This document shows positions 38,336-47,151 of a DNA stretch of 64,000 bases, one piece after another; the first letter of the stretch is position 1, and each line of letters begins with the position of its first letter. Below the pieces are notes generated by a model that was given only the letters and a program-made list of their open reading frames with translations, did not search any database and was not told where the DNA came from. The stretch comes from Sulfurospirillum sp. SCADC (GTDB lineage Bacteria > Campylobacterota > Campylobacteria > Campylobacterales > Sulfurospirillaceae). Position numbers and translations under genes: made by a program. The DNA is taken from the NCBI RefSeq assembly GCF_000743525.1, contig NZ_JQGK01000007.1, positions 1-64,000 on the forward strand, written 5' to 3'.

Positions 38336-39403
38336 TTAGATGCCCATATTGTTTAAGAGCTCCTGCGGTTGTGTCGAGTAACGAATGGCATCCTCTTTGG
38401 TAATCAGGTTTGCTTTGAGATGTTTCATCATGGCTTGGGTTTGGGTGACCATACCTGTTTTTTGCTGATTGAGTTGCATTTGTGAGTAAATTTGATGAAT
38501 CTTATTTTCACGAATAAGGTTTGCAATTGCCGCATTGTTAATCATGATTTCATGAATGGCAACCCTTCCTCCACCGACTTTTGGCAAGAGGCTTTGCGAA
38601 ATAATAGCGTACAGCGACGTTGCTAGCATATTGCGTACTTGTACCTGTTCAGGGCCATCAAAACTGTCAACAATTCTATTGATCGTTTGAACAGCAGAGT
38701 TGGTGTGTAAGGTTCCTAAAACCAAGTGACCTGTCTCAGCTGCGGTAATAGCTGTACTAATGGTCTCTTGATCTCGCATCTCACCCACAAGGATAATGTC
38801 TGGATCTTGGCGAAGTGAAAATTTGAGCGCCTTTGCAAAACTTTTGGTATCTTCACCCACATTGCGGTGCGAAAAGAGGCACTTTTTGTTGCTATGAATA
38901 AACTCCACGGGATCTTCAATAGTAATAATATGGCGATGTTCAAAAAGGTTAATTTCATTTAACAGGGCTGCTAAGGTGGTTGATTTACCGCTTCCCGTAG
39001 GCCCTGTGACTAAGATAAGCCCTTTTTCGCGTTTAATCAGCTCTTTAAACACGATAGGAGCATTAAGATCATCCAAAGAAGGAATTTCAATAGGAATAAT
39101 CCTAAATGCGGCGGCTAAATCACCGTTGATCGTGTAATAGTAGTTCGCGCGAAAACGACCAATGTCAGGAAACATGATTGCAAAATCGAGCTCTTTCTCT
39201 TCTTCCAGTTTCTTTTTTTGTTTATCGGTAATCAGGGTATAACAGAGTTCTTCAATCACCGTGCCACTGAGGTGTTCCATATCGAGAGGAACCAGTTTAC
39301 CATCAATTCTAATCTGAGGTTCACTACGACCTACAAGGTGTAGATCGGACGCTTTATAGGCGACCACATTTTTTAATAATGCTTTAATATTAAGTGAACT
39401 CAT
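38336..39403 (-). CDS. pilT: Type IV pilus retraction ATPase PilT
   Basis: The secretion-superfamily ATPase that powers pilus retraction. The 355 residues carry Walker A GPTGSGKST (134-142), the Asp and His boxes (TIEDPVEFIH; GHLVLGTLHTNSA) and Walker B (DPDIILVGEMRD). AIANLIRENKIHQI is the PilT-specific AIRNLIRE-type motif that separates it from PilB. No other pilus gene is adjacent. It lies 22 bases after gatC. Confidence 0.93.
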   Translation of the reverse strand: MSSLNIKALLKNVVAYKASDLHLVGRSEPQIRIDGKLVPLDMEHLSGTVIEELCYTLITDKQKKKLEEEKELDFAIMFPDIGRFRANYYYTINGDLAAAFRIIPIEIPSLDDLNAPIVFKELIKREKGLILVTGPTGSGKSTTLAALLNEINLFEHRHIITIEDPVEFIHSNKKCLFSHRNVGEDTKSFAKALKFSLRQDPDIILVGEMRDQETISTAITAAETGHLVLGTLHTNSAVQTINRIVDSFDGPEQVQVRNMLATSLYAIISQSLLPKVGGGRVAIHEIMINNAAIANLIRENKIHQIYSQMQLNQQKTGMVTQTQAMMKHLKANLITKEDAIRYSTQPQELLNNMGI

Positions 39404-39425
39404 ACGGTTTTCTCCTTAAATGGGC

Positions 39426-39716
39426 TTATTCGATGATTTTTGGAACGACAAAAAAGCCACTTTCACTCTGTGGGGCATGGTTTAAAATAATTTTAATAAT
39501 GGCTGGATTGACAGTGGGAATATCGTCACGAAACGGTGTGCCCCCTGCGAGGGTTGTAAAGGTCGCCTCTTCTGATTCAAGGTTCAGTTCATTCAGGTTT
39601 TCAACAAAAGCGACAATTTCACTCAGCTGGTTAATCACACCTTCACGTTTCTCATTGCTTATTTTCAAAGAAGAGAGTTTTTCAAGTTTTTGCAAGAGTG
39701 TGTCATCAATGTGCAT
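39426..39716 (-). CDS. gatC: Glutamyl/aspartyl-tRNA amidotransferase subunit C
   Basis: The small subunit of GatCAB, which converts Glu-tRNA-Gln and Asp-tRNA-Asn to the cognate amides. 96 residues with the typical EKLSSLKISNEKREGVINQLSEIVAFVENLNELN start and the GTPFRDD segment. GatA and GatB are not in the window, which is common since the subunits are often unlinked. It is the first gene of the long minus-strand operon. Confidence 0.92.
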   Translation of the reverse strand: MHIDDTLLQKLEKLSSLKISNEKREGVINQLSEIVAFVENLNELNLESEEATFTTLAGGTPFRDDIPTVNPAIIKIILNHAPQSESGFFVVPKIIE

Positions 39717-39748
39717 TGGCTAAAATCCTTCAGTTGGTTTAAAAGCTG

Positions 39749-39754
39749 ATTATA
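39749..39754 (-). promoter_or_regulatory. Probable -10 box of the gatC-to-ligase operon
   Basis: TATAAT on the minus strand in the context TTTGCTATAAT, about 32 bases before the gatC start. Twelve genes follow with mostly under 30 bases between them; the one gap large enough for another promoter is the roughly 80 bases between pilT and the GGDEF start. Confidence 0.55.
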
Positions 39755-39860
39755 GCAAATTCTCTTTTGGCTAAGACTGAAATGGCATTAGTGGCTTTTT
39801 ATATTTCTTGTGATAAACTTTGGCATATTTTTAAAAAAATCGCTTCTATAAGGATAGTGT

Positions 39861-40442
39861 TTGGGACTTCAAGAGAATATTAAAGCGGTCAAAGAAGAGA
39901 TAAGCACGGAAGAGCAGTTCTTAGAGGGCATGATCAAAGGTGAGCGTTTCTTTAAACGTAATAAAACATATATCATCTCTGCACTGGTGCTTTTAGTGCT
40001 AGGCGCTGGTGGCTACGCTATCAATGATGTTATGGTTCAACAACGTTTAAAAGCTTCCAATGTTGCGTATCAAGCACTTTTGATGGATGCAAGTAATGTC
40101 TCTGCGCTAGAAACCCTCAAAGCAAAAAATCCAAAACTGTACACGATGTATCTCTTTGAGTCAGCACTGGCAAAAGGTGATGCGGAAGTGCTCAAAAGCG
40201 TCTCCCTTTCAAAAGAAGATCCTATTTTAGCGGATTTAGCAGCGTATCAGCTTTCACAGCTTGATGCAAATGCCACGGCTAAAGGTGAATTGCTTTCGGG
40301 AATGGTGGCTCTCCAAGAGGGGTATGAATTGCTCAAAGAGAAGAAAGTAGAAGAGGCGAGGTTGAAATTTGCTCAAATCGATGCAAGTTCTCCACTTAAA
40401 CAGATTGCAAAAAATCTAGAACACTATCAAGGTTTAAACTAA
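39861..40442 (+). CDS. YfgM-like TPR-type membrane protein
   Basis: A 193-residue bitopic protein starting at TTG with an AAGGATAG ribosome binding site. A cytoplasmic helix is followed by a membrane helix (about 36-55, TYIISALVLLVLGAGGYAIN) and a helical periplasmic domain with TPR-like spacing. This matches YfgM of E. coli, which assists periplasmic folding and lies directly upstream of bamB. Here too the next gene, overlapping by one base, encodes a BamB-like lipoprotein. The parallel supports the assignment. Confidence 0.72.
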   Translation: MGLQENIKAVKEEISTEEQFLEGMIKGERFFKRNKTYIISALVLLVLGAGGYAINDVMVQQRLKASNVAYQALLMDASNVSALETLKAKNPKLYTMYLFESALAKGDAEVLKSVSLSKEDPILADLAAYQLSQLDANATAKGELLSGMVALQEGYELLKEKKVEEARLKFAQIDASSPLKQIAKNLEHYQGLN

Positions 40443-41452
40443 TGAGATACGCAAAAATTGTTTTTTCACTTTTAGCTTTACTATTGGTTGTCAGCGGCTG
40501 TGGCACAAAACGTCAATATTTTGAACCAGAGGCGCTTGCGGGTAAAGTAAGTTATGATGGCTCATTGCCTGGTTCCATTGTGGACGCGGTACGCGATGGT
40601 GCTACACTCTCTAATGGTCAAGTTATCACCAAAAAAGGACTCTCAAATGTTCTTTTACCTGAAGGTTTTGTCTACCTTGGTGAAGATCAAGGGCGCTATG
40701 TTGCTGCATCCAAATGCGGTGCTTTGCAAGTCATTGACGCGTCTAAAAAAGTGCTTTTCACTAAAGACTGTAGCGTCTCTGTCGCTTCTGCTTCGCTAAA
40801 AGCCAATATCTTAGCACTTGTTTTAGGCTCTAATGAGCTTATCTTGATTGACATTAACGATGGCAAAGAGATGATGCACCTTAAGCAAGATAACGTTTAT
40901 GTGCTTGATTCTCGTATTGCGGCACCGTATTTCTTGGGCGACTTAATCGTTTTCCCAACCTTGGATGGTAAGCTTGTGATTGTGGATGCGCAAAGCAAAA
41001 AACCGATTCGTGATGTTGTGGTCAGCAATGAAAAGTTCTTTGGTAACATCATCTACCTTCAAGTCTTAGGCGATCGTTTGGTGGCAGCGACGAAGAGCAA
41101 AGTGGTTTCCATTAGCCCAAAATCGATCAGTTTCCTTGAAAAAGAGGTCAAAGATGTGATCGTACTTGAAAATCGCATTTTTGTCTTCACGAAAGATGGA
41201 CGTGTCATTTTAGCCGATGCGGATCTTAGAGTGATTAAAGAGCGTAAATTTCCCTTTGCAACCTTTGCTGGAACGATTTACGGCGATTTTATCTACATGA
41301 TCGAAAAAGGTGGGTATGTGATTGCGACCGATTTGGATCTCGTCTCTACCAACGTGTATAAACTTCCCGATGAAATTGAGAGCCACATCTTTACAACAGG
41401 TGATGCGCTTTACTATAAAGATCATTTCTTCAAACTCAATCGTAAAAAATAG
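40442..41452 (+). CDS. BamB-like beta-propeller lipoprotein
   Basis: A lipoprotein with signal peptide and lipobox ending at Cys20 (LLVVSGC), then about 315 residues of repeated beta strands with alternating VIDASKKVLF, LIDINDGKEM, IVDAQSKKPI and ADADLRVIKE elements, the look of a PQQ-type propeller such as BamB. BamB is part of the outer-membrane protein assembly complex. Position behind a YfgM-like gene agrees. Propeller lipoproteins with other roles cannot be excluded. Confidence 0.72.
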   Translation: MRYAKIVFSLLALLLVVSGCGTKRQYFEPEALAGKVSYDGSLPGSIVDAVRDGATLSNGQVITKKGLSNVLLPEGFVYLGEDQGRYVAASKCGALQVIDASKKVLFTKDCSVSVASASLKANILALVLGSNELILIDINDGKEMMHLKQDNVYVLDSRIAAPYFLGDLIVFPTLDGKLVIVDAQSKKPIRDVVVSNEKFFGNIIYLQVLGDRLVAATKSKVVSISPKSISFLEKEVKDVIVLENRIFVFTKDGRVILADADLRVIKERKFPFATFAGTIYGDFIYMIEKGGYVIATDLDLVSTNVYKLPDEIESHIFTTGDALYYKDHFFKLNRKK

Positions 41453-41473
41453 GCATTGGGTTGTGTTACCATC

Positions 41474-41806
41474 ATGAAAGAGATGTTAGAGCGCATTTGT
41501 TGCAAGCAGGTCGTCTTTACATCTCTGGAAGTGGTGGATCCAAAAATACTTCATACGCGCAAAAAGCTCGCTATCTTTAGTGGGGTAGATCCAAAATCGT
41601 TTTACCATCTTATCTTTCGTATGGAACAAAAGAGCCGATTTTTACGCAAACATGTGGATGAAATTGTTGAACTATGTCACAATTTAGAGTTACATGTAAA
41701 GCATACCTATAAGTATAAACACCTGCTTCTTAATGCGCCTTTGTGCTCCAAAGCAGCCCTCATACTTCAAGACAATGGTTGGAAGGTTTATAATGATTTT
41801 ATGTGA
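41474..41806 (+). CDS. Small basic protein of unknown function
   Basis: About 110 residues from the ATG at 41474. The sequence is rich in Lys, His and Cys with no signal or membrane segment (MKEMLERICCKQVVFTS, then RKHVDEIVELCHNLELHVKHTYKYK). A palindrome copy (41690) encodes the Leu-His-Val-Lys. Its 3' end overlaps the coaX start by 14 bases, and it follows the BamB-like gene by 21 bases, so it is in the same operon. I do not recognise a family. Confidence 0.65.
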   Translation: MKEMLERICCKQVVFTSLEVVDPKILHTRKKLAIFSGVDPKSFYHLIFRMEQKSRFLRKHVDEIVELCHNLELHVKHTYKYKHLLLNAPLCSKAALILQDNGWKVYNDFM

Positions 41807-42416
41807 TATTGGAAATTCCAATGCTGATTTTTACCAAGATGGTAAAGTGTGGAGCATGTCTCATAAACAGTTTAAAGAGTTTTCAGCCAAAGAGCGTGTC
41901 TACTATATTTGTGTGAACGATGCCCTCAAAAGTTGGTTGCAAGGGCGAAATCATTTTATTGATTTGGAGCCTTATTTTGAGTTTGACACGATTTACCAAG
42001 GAATGGGGATTGATCGTATTGCGGCATGTTGTACGATTGAAGATGGGATGATTGTGGATGCAGGCAGCGCCATTACGGTTGACATTATGTCAGGAGGAAT
42101 GCACTTGGGTGGTTTTATTCTTCCGGGTCTTGGCGCGTATGAGAAGTGTTATGCCTCGATTTCGCCACGTCTTAGTTTACCGATTAATCCAAGCATCGCT
42201 TTGGATGCCCTACCTCAAAAAACAAACGATGCGATCTCCTATGGCGTGATTAAGTCGATTATGATGCTTTTAGAAGTTACATGTAAAGATAAACGCATCT
42301 TCTTTTTGGGTGGAGATGGTAAATTTTTCTCTAAATTTTTCAGCAATGCGGTCTTTGATCGAACGCTCATTTTTAGAGGAATGCTCAAAACCATTAAAGA
42401 AGCACAATTAGAATAG
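41793..42416 (+). CDS. coaX: Type III pantothenate kinase
   Basis: Phosphorylates pantothenate in the first step of coenzyme A synthesis. The 207 residues start at the ATG at 41793 behind GGAAGG. The N-terminal phosphate loop CDIGNSNADFY, the Asp in DAGSAITVDIM and the GGFILPGLGAYEKC segment are characteristic. The type III enzyme needs a monovalent cation and resists CoA feedback (family knowledge). A palindrome copy (42277) is read VTCK. It overlaps the preceding small gene. Confidence 0.92.
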   Translation: MILCDIGNSNADFYQDGKVWSMSHKQFKEFSAKERVYYICVNDALKSWLQGRNHFIDLEPYFEFDTIYQGMGIDRIAACCTIEDGMIVDAGSAITVDIMSGGMHLGGFILPGLGAYEKCYASISPRLSLPINPSIALDALPQKTNDAISYGVIKSIMMLLEVTCKDKRIFFLGGDGKFFSKFFSNAVFDRTLIFRGMLKTIKEAQLE

Positions 42417-42477
42417 ACTTCTTAGAAGCTTTCTGACTCGTTGGAGTCAAGCTTTAGTGTCACAGCGGCCAAGCGTA

Positions 42478-42502
42478 GGGGTTTAGGCTTTGCCTAAACC
42501 CC
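42478..42502 (+). other. Perfect hairpin with CTTTG loop before hisG
   Basis: GGGGTTTAGG and CCTAAACCCC form a perfect 10-bp stem around CTTTG, ending 26 bases before the hisG ATG. No T run follows. It is flanked by CGTA and GTGATC. A hairpin with the same loop and a different stem precedes guaA. Confidence 0.75.
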
Positions 42503-42528
42503 GTGATCAAAATACTAAAAGGAAGAAA

Positions 42529-43149
42529 ATGTTAACAGTGGCATTGCCAAAGGGTAGAATTGCAGAAGAGACATTGGAAATTTTTGAAAAAATCTTTGGA
42601 ACGGCGTTTCGCTTTGACGATCGTAAACTAATCTTAGAAGCCGATGGTTTTCGATTTTTATTGGTACGAAATCAAGATGTACCTGCGTATGTTTTGCACC
42701 AATCAGCAGATATTGGTGTCGTGGGTTTAGATGTGTTAGAAGAGAAAGATGAAGATCTTTTGCGACTGCTTGATCTTGGTATTGGTAAATGCAAAGTCTG
42801 TGTGGGCATCCAAGAGGGTAAAGAGATCGATTACAGTGCTCCAGAGCTTAAAGTCGCTACCAAAATGACCAATATTACGCAAAAGTATTTTTCAAAAAAA
42901 GCGATGCCAGTCAATATTATTAAACTCTATGGTTCGATTGAATTAGCGCCACTCGTTGGGCTTTCAGATGTGATCGTGGATATTGTCGAAACGGGGAGCA
43001 CGATGAAGCAAAATGGGCTTAAAGTGGTTGAAACTATTTTAGATTCATCGGCGTATTTGATCGCGAATAAAAACAGTTTTATTGAGAAAAAAGAGGAAAT
43101 TACATCGTTGTATCACCATATTCATGAGGTGATTCACCAAAGTCGCTGA
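42529..43149 (+). CDS. hisG: ATP phosphoribosyltransferase, short form
   Basis: Catalyses the first step of histidine synthesis, joining ATP and PRPP. The 206 residues from the ATG at 42529 (AAGGAAG ribosome binding site) lack the C-terminal regulatory domain, so this is the short HisG that normally works with HisZ, encoded elsewhere. Core motifs LTVALPKGRIAEE, LLVRNQDVPAYV, DIGVVGLDVLEE and IVDIVETGSTM are intact. The gene abuts the convergent response regulator with no gap. Confidence 0.95.
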   Translation: MLTVALPKGRIAEETLEIFEKIFGTAFRFDDRKLILEADGFRFLLVRNQDVPAYVLHQSADIGVVGLDVLEEKDEDLLRLLDLGIGKCKVCVGIQEGKEIDYSAPELKVATKMTNITQKYFSKKAMPVNIIKLYGSIELAPLVGLSDVIVDIVETGSTMKQNGLKVVETILDSSAYLIANKNSFIEKKEEITSLYHHIHEVIHQSR

Positions 43150-43164
43150 TCAATAAAGATCAGC
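43145..43164. terminator. Hairpin across the hisG/response-regulator stop codons
   Basis: GCTGATC and GATCAGC arms with a 6-base loop (AATAAA). The left arm contains both the hisG stop and part of the convergent gene's stop. No T run is present on either strand, so bidirectional termination is only a possibility. Confidence 0.4.
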
Positions 43165-43530
43165 AACCTTAGCGATTTTACTGCTTAAGTCATGCTCACG
43201 AATCGGCTTGACTAGAAAATCAAACGCCCCATGATCAAACGCTTCATGTTTTCGCGTCTCGTCCGTTGTTAAAACAATGACAGGAAGCTTTTTAAATTCG
43301 CTCATGGATTGGATATTGGTGAGAAACTCAATACCATCCATGACAGGCATTTTAATGTCAAGAAGCACTAAGTCAATATCGCCTTGTGTTTTTAACAGGT
43401 TAATGGCATCAAGTCCATTGGTTGCTTCGATGATAATGCCTACGTTCTCATTTTTACGTAACATAGAACTAATCAATTTTAGATTAATGAAATCATCATC
43501 AACCGCTAGAATTTTTAACTGCTTTTCCAT
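43150..43530 (-). CDS. Single-domain response regulator (CheY-like)
   Basis: A 126-residue receiver domain without output domain. The acidic pocket (VDDD near residues 10-13), phospho-acceptor Asp in LVLLDIKMPVMDG, the Thr in VLTTDE and the Lys in FLVKPIRE are all intact. It lies 12 bases after the hybrid kinase gene and is its probable target, or relays phosphate onward. Confidence 0.92.
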   Translation of the reverse strand: MEKQLKILAVDDDFINLKLISSMLRKNENVGIIIEATNGLDAINLLKTQGDIDLVLLDIKMPVMDGIEFLTNIQSMSEFKKLPVIVLTTDETRKHEAFDHGAFDFLVKPIREHDLSSKIAKVADLY

Positions 43531-43542
43531 ACATGTGGCCTT

Positions 43543-46500
43543 TTAAATAAACGTGTGAATCAGGGTCTCAAGCTCTTTTTTGCTAATTTGGTTTGGTAAA
43601 ATAGCATCAAAGGCAACAGCGGAATCTTGGATTTTATCTTTAGGATCAATAAACATAATGGTATAGATCTTTCCTGCATGGTGTTGCTCTGTGATGGTGT
43701 GAATCCATGCTAGAAACGTCTCTGCATCATCCAAAAGCATCTCTTTGTCGAACAAGACAATCTTACACTGTTTGGACTCAATTTTTTGTTTAAACTCATT
43801 ATACGAGGTTGCTGCTTCAACATGATCACATATTTTACTCAAAACACTGGTGAAAATTTTGGTTTCAATGGGACTTTTTTTCAAGACTAAAACATCAAGC
43901 AGTTCGAGAGGTGACACAGTCTCTTCCTCGCGGATGGATAGCTCAGGCGCGCTTGGGGCAACGACAACGTCATCTTGCAGTGGTGCTACAGGCTCGATGG
44001 GTTTCTCTTTTGGGGAAGGTTTGACTTCGGCAACGTTTTCTTGAGCAGAGTAATCAATCTTGTCTTGCATAAAGAGGTTGAGGATACTGATGATACTCTC
44101 TTTCTTAATCGGTTTGGTGATGTACTCATCCAAGCCCTCTTTCATAAAACGTTCACGGTCTCCCTTAAGCGCATTGGCCGTAATGGCGACAATGGGTGTA
44201 TGGGTCAGGTGATTTTTCTCTTCGTATTCTAAAATCTTATGGGTCGCTTCAATACCATCCATAACTGGCATCGCAATATCCATAAAGATCATATCAAATG
44301 TCTCATTGCGCCTGCGCTCCAAGGCTTGAAGACCATTGGGGACAATCGTGATGTTTAAGCCTAAATCTTCGAGGGTTCTACGAATCAGTTTTTGGTTGAT
44401 CTCATTATCTTCTGCGACCAAGACATTGGCTTTAAATTTTTTACCAAAGGTCGCTTTTTGAACCGGTTGTGGCTCAACATGCTCTTCTTTCGCTGGTAAA
44501 AATTCACGTTTTGACTCTAGTGCTTTAACGAGTTTTGAGACATTGATAGGCTCGTAAATTGGGGTAATGTATTTGGTATTGTATTCGTTGTATTTGGATT
44601 GCTGTGAAGATTTGAAGATCAAAATAATCGGTAATTTAATCTTTTTATACTCTTCAAGCTCCTCTTTGGTGAGGTTGTTGTAATCGGCAACGATGATGTT
44701 GCTTCCTGCTTTAAAGATCAGATTTTTAAGTGCCGGAAAATCGGTATAGTATTTGGCGTGTGCACCAAAATAGGTAAAGTAGTCATACATAAACTCGGTA
44801 TGCGCTTTAGCACTGTTCAGCGGTGCATACAGGGCACAGTTAAAGTCACTAAAATGATCTTTATAATCCGTGCCGCTAGCGGTGGATTCAATAAGATCCA
44901 GTACAAAGAAGAAGCGACTCCCTTTGCCTTCTTCACTCTCCACTTCCAAGCGACTTCCCATAAGCGCAATATACTTCGATGAGATCGTAAGACCAAGTCC
45001 CGTTCCTCCAAATTTGCGCGTAATCGTTGAATCTGCTTGGTTAAAGGCATCAAAAATACCTTCAATTTTATCGTGATGAATGCCAATCCCAGAGTCTTGA
45101 ACACTAAAGAGCACGCGGGCTTTATCCAGCGGCGCTTTATCCAGTCGTTTGATCTCGACGGTAATTTGGCCATTATTGGGGGTAAATTTGACCGCGTTGC
45201 TCATAAGGTTAATCAATACCTCTTTAATCTTAACGGCGTCACCTTTGAGGTAATTGTGCAAGCTTGGGTCAATGTACAAAGAGAGCTGAATATTTTTCTC
45301 AGCCGCTTTTGGTCCATACACTTCAACGGCATTTTCAAACTCATCAATAGGGGAGAAGAGAATCTCATCGATCTCAATTTTGTTACTCTCCACTTTAGAA
45401 AGATCCAAAATGTTATTGATAATCGCCAAAAGGTTTTCAGAACTTTTCTCAATAACATCCACAAATTCACGTTTCTCTTCATCTAAATCAGAGTTTCTCA
45501 GCAGCTCCGTAAAACCGATAATGCCATTGAGTGGTGTCCTGATTTCATGGCTCATATTCGCCAAGAAAATACTTTTTGCAGCACTCGCTTCTTCGGCATT
45601 TTGTTTCTCTTTGGCAATATTTTCAATTGCTTTATCGATAATGGCGTAAGCGACGTTCATGCCCTCTGCTGTGTTAAAATCAACCTTCTCTTTGGTATCG
45701 GCGAGTTCTTCAACGCGGGTAAAGATGTTTTCAAGACCTTGGACGTTCTTTCGAAATTGTCCTGAGAGTCCAAAGCCTAGGAACATAAGCACAATGGAGA
45801 TAACCCATGTAAAACCTGCGCCAATGAGTTGTCCTATATTTTGATTGTCATAGTTGTGCTCTTGTGCGTTTAATGAAACTTTAATAATCTGTGCCGATTT
45901 ATCAAGGATGTCGATTTTTTTTGTCAAAAGCCCAAACCACAGGGTTGGATCAATCAGATACTCGCCCGTTTGTGCTGCTGCAATGAGTTCCGCTTTAACT
46001 TGTGTGATCTCCTCTTCCAGTTTGACATTATCGGGAAGTTTATAAAGACTTTCGATTTGTGCTCGTGTTTGAGCATCGTTAATCGTTGTATAATCAAAAC
46101 TATTGGATGTCCCAAATATTGTGATCCACATTTCGAGGTCTTTAGGACTAAAGGGGACATATTGGCTCAAGATTTTAGCAACAAATCCACGCTCTTGACC
46201 AAGCGATTCAATATTTTTATAGACCGTCACCAAAGAGTAGGTAAGGTTTGAAATATTGGAATTGGTGTTAATGGTGCCGATGGTTTCAAGCTCTTTGAGA
46301 AGATGAATGTTGATTTGGCTGTAGTAATCAAAGAACATTTTATTAAAATCAATGGAAAAACTATCGACAGCTTGGCGCATTTCAACAATTTTAGTCACAT
46401 AGGTAATCACATTTTTAATGTTCGGGGTTACCTCATGGATTTTGTAAAAGTCATGGAACTCTTTGATGGATTTATTGACACTGGCACGCTGCTCTTGGAG

Positions 46501-46737
46501 TGCCTCTTTGGCGATGCTTCCTTGGCTGGAAAGGTACGAAGCACTGAGCCCCCTCTCTTTGGCAAGTTCAATGGAGAGTGAACTTAAAACCTTGGTACTC
46601 TCTATCTTATTCTTCAGTGTGAGTGTCGTATCAAATTGACTGTACGATAAAAAGAGAAAATAACTTGAAAAGATAAAGAGGATAATCAATGGGTATTGGC
46701 TGATAAGTCGTAACGTATGTTGTGTCGTTAATTTCAT
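43543..46737 (-). CDS. Hybrid sensor histidine kinase with NIT-like sensor and three receivers
   Basis: A 1064-residue membrane kinase. After a first helix (about 12-30) a periplasmic region of about 280 residues resembles the nitrate/nitrite-sensing (NIT) domain, with SIELAKERGLSASYLSS. A second membrane helix is near 310-328. The kinase has His in NMSHEIRTPLNGIIGF, then NLMSNAVKFT and GTGLGLTISSKY. A degenerate receiver follows, then a complete one (VLVAEDNEINQ; MIFMDIAMPVMDG; ITKPIK). A C-terminal receiver-like domain (VLVLKKSPIETK) lacks the acidic pair. Nitrate sensing is inferred from family only. It is co-transcribed with the Sel1, HPt-like and CheY-like genes. Confidence 0.9.
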   Translation of the reverse strand: MKLTTQHTLRLISQYPLIILFIFSSYFLFLSYSQFDTTLTLKNKIESTKVLSSLSIELAKERGLSASYLSSQGSIAKEALQEQRASVNKSIKEFHDFYKIHEVTPNIKNVITYVTKIVEMRQAVDSFSIDFNKMFFDYYSQINIHLLKELETIGTINTNSNISNLTYSLVTVYKNIESLGQERGFVAKILSQYVPFSPKDLEMWITIFGTSNSFDYTTINDAQTRAQIESLYKLPDNVKLEEEITQVKAELIAAAQTGEYLIDPTLWFGLLTKKIDILDKSAQIIKVSLNAQEHNYDNQNIGQLIGAGFTWVISIVLMFLGFGLSGQFRKNVQGLENIFTRVEELADTKEKVDFNTAEGMNVAYAIIDKAIENIAKEKQNAEEASAAKSIFLANMSHEIRTPLNGIIGFTELLRNSDLDEEKREFVDVIEKSSENLLAIINNILDLSKVESNKIEIDEILFSPIDEFENAVEVYGPKAAEKNIQLSLYIDPSLHNYLKGDAVKIKEVLINLMSNAVKFTPNNGQITVEIKRLDKAPLDKARVLFSVQDSGIGIHHDKIEGIFDAFNQADSTITRKFGGTGLGLTISSKYIALMGSRLEVESEEGKGSRFFFVLDLIESTASGTDYKDHFSDFNCALYAPLNSAKAHTEFMYDYFTYFGAHAKYYTDFPALKNLIFKAGSNIIVADYNNLTKEELEEYKKIKLPIILIFKSSQQSKYNEYNTKYITPIYEPINVSKLVKALESKREFLPAKEEHVEPQPVQKATFGKKFKANVLVAEDNEINQKLIRRTLEDLGLNITIVPNGLQALERRRNETFDMIFMDIAMPVMDGIEATHKILEYEEKNHLTHTPIVAITANALKGDRERFMKEGLDEYITKPIKKESIISILNLFMQDKIDYSAQENVAEVKPSPKEKPIEPVAPLQDDVVVAPSAPELSIREEETVSPLELLDVLVLKKSPIETKIFTSVLSKICDHVEAATSYNEFKQKIESKQCKIVLFDKEMLLDDAETFLAWIHTITEQHHAGKIYTIMFIDPKDKIQDSAVAFDAILPNQISKKELETLIHTFI

Positions 46738-46752
46738 GGTCGGCGTCCTTTA

Positions 46753-47151
46753 TTAACTGTTGATAAGTATGTTGTAAGTAGCAGCGATCTCTTTACATGT
46801 AACGCTCTCTTTGGCTCCTTGCTTGAGGAGTAAAACGGCATCATCATGTTTGATCTTGTTCTTGAGATAGGCTTCAGCAAGATAACATTTTGCCTTGATA
46901 TTGCCTTTCATCACCGCTTGTTCTAAGTAGGGAATTGCAAGCGAAGCATTGGCTTCCATCCCTTCGCCATACAGATACATTTTGCCTAAGTAAAAGTAGC
47001 CTTGAATGGCATTTTCTTTTTTGATAGAGAGTTCAAAAAGCTCTTTGGCTTGCGTATAGTGACCTGCTTTATACGCTAAGGTTGCATCGCGAAAGTGGTC
47101 GGCAAAGGCAGATGAGAGTAGTAGCGCCAAAACGAGGAAAAATTTTATCAT
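46753..47151 (-). CDS. Secreted Sel1/TPR repeat protein
   Basis: A 132-residue exported protein with a signal peptide (MIKFFLVLALLLSSAFA). It carries TPR/Sel1-type repeats: YKAGHYTQAKELFELSI, GYFYLGKMYLYGEGMEAN and AKCYLAEAYL. Such repeats mediate protein contacts, here presumably in the periplasm. A palindrome copy (46792) encodes VTCK. It overlaps the HPt-like gene by 4 bases and precedes the hybrid kinase by 15, so it may be an accessory to the kinase's periplasmic sensor (inference). Confidence 0.8.
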   Translation of the reverse strand: MIKFFLVLALLLSSAFADHFRDATLAYKAGHYTQAKELFELSIKKENAIQGYFYLGKMYLYGEGMEANASLAIPYLEQAVMKGNIKAKCYLAEAYLKNKIKHDDAVLLLKQGAKESVTCKEIAATYNILINS

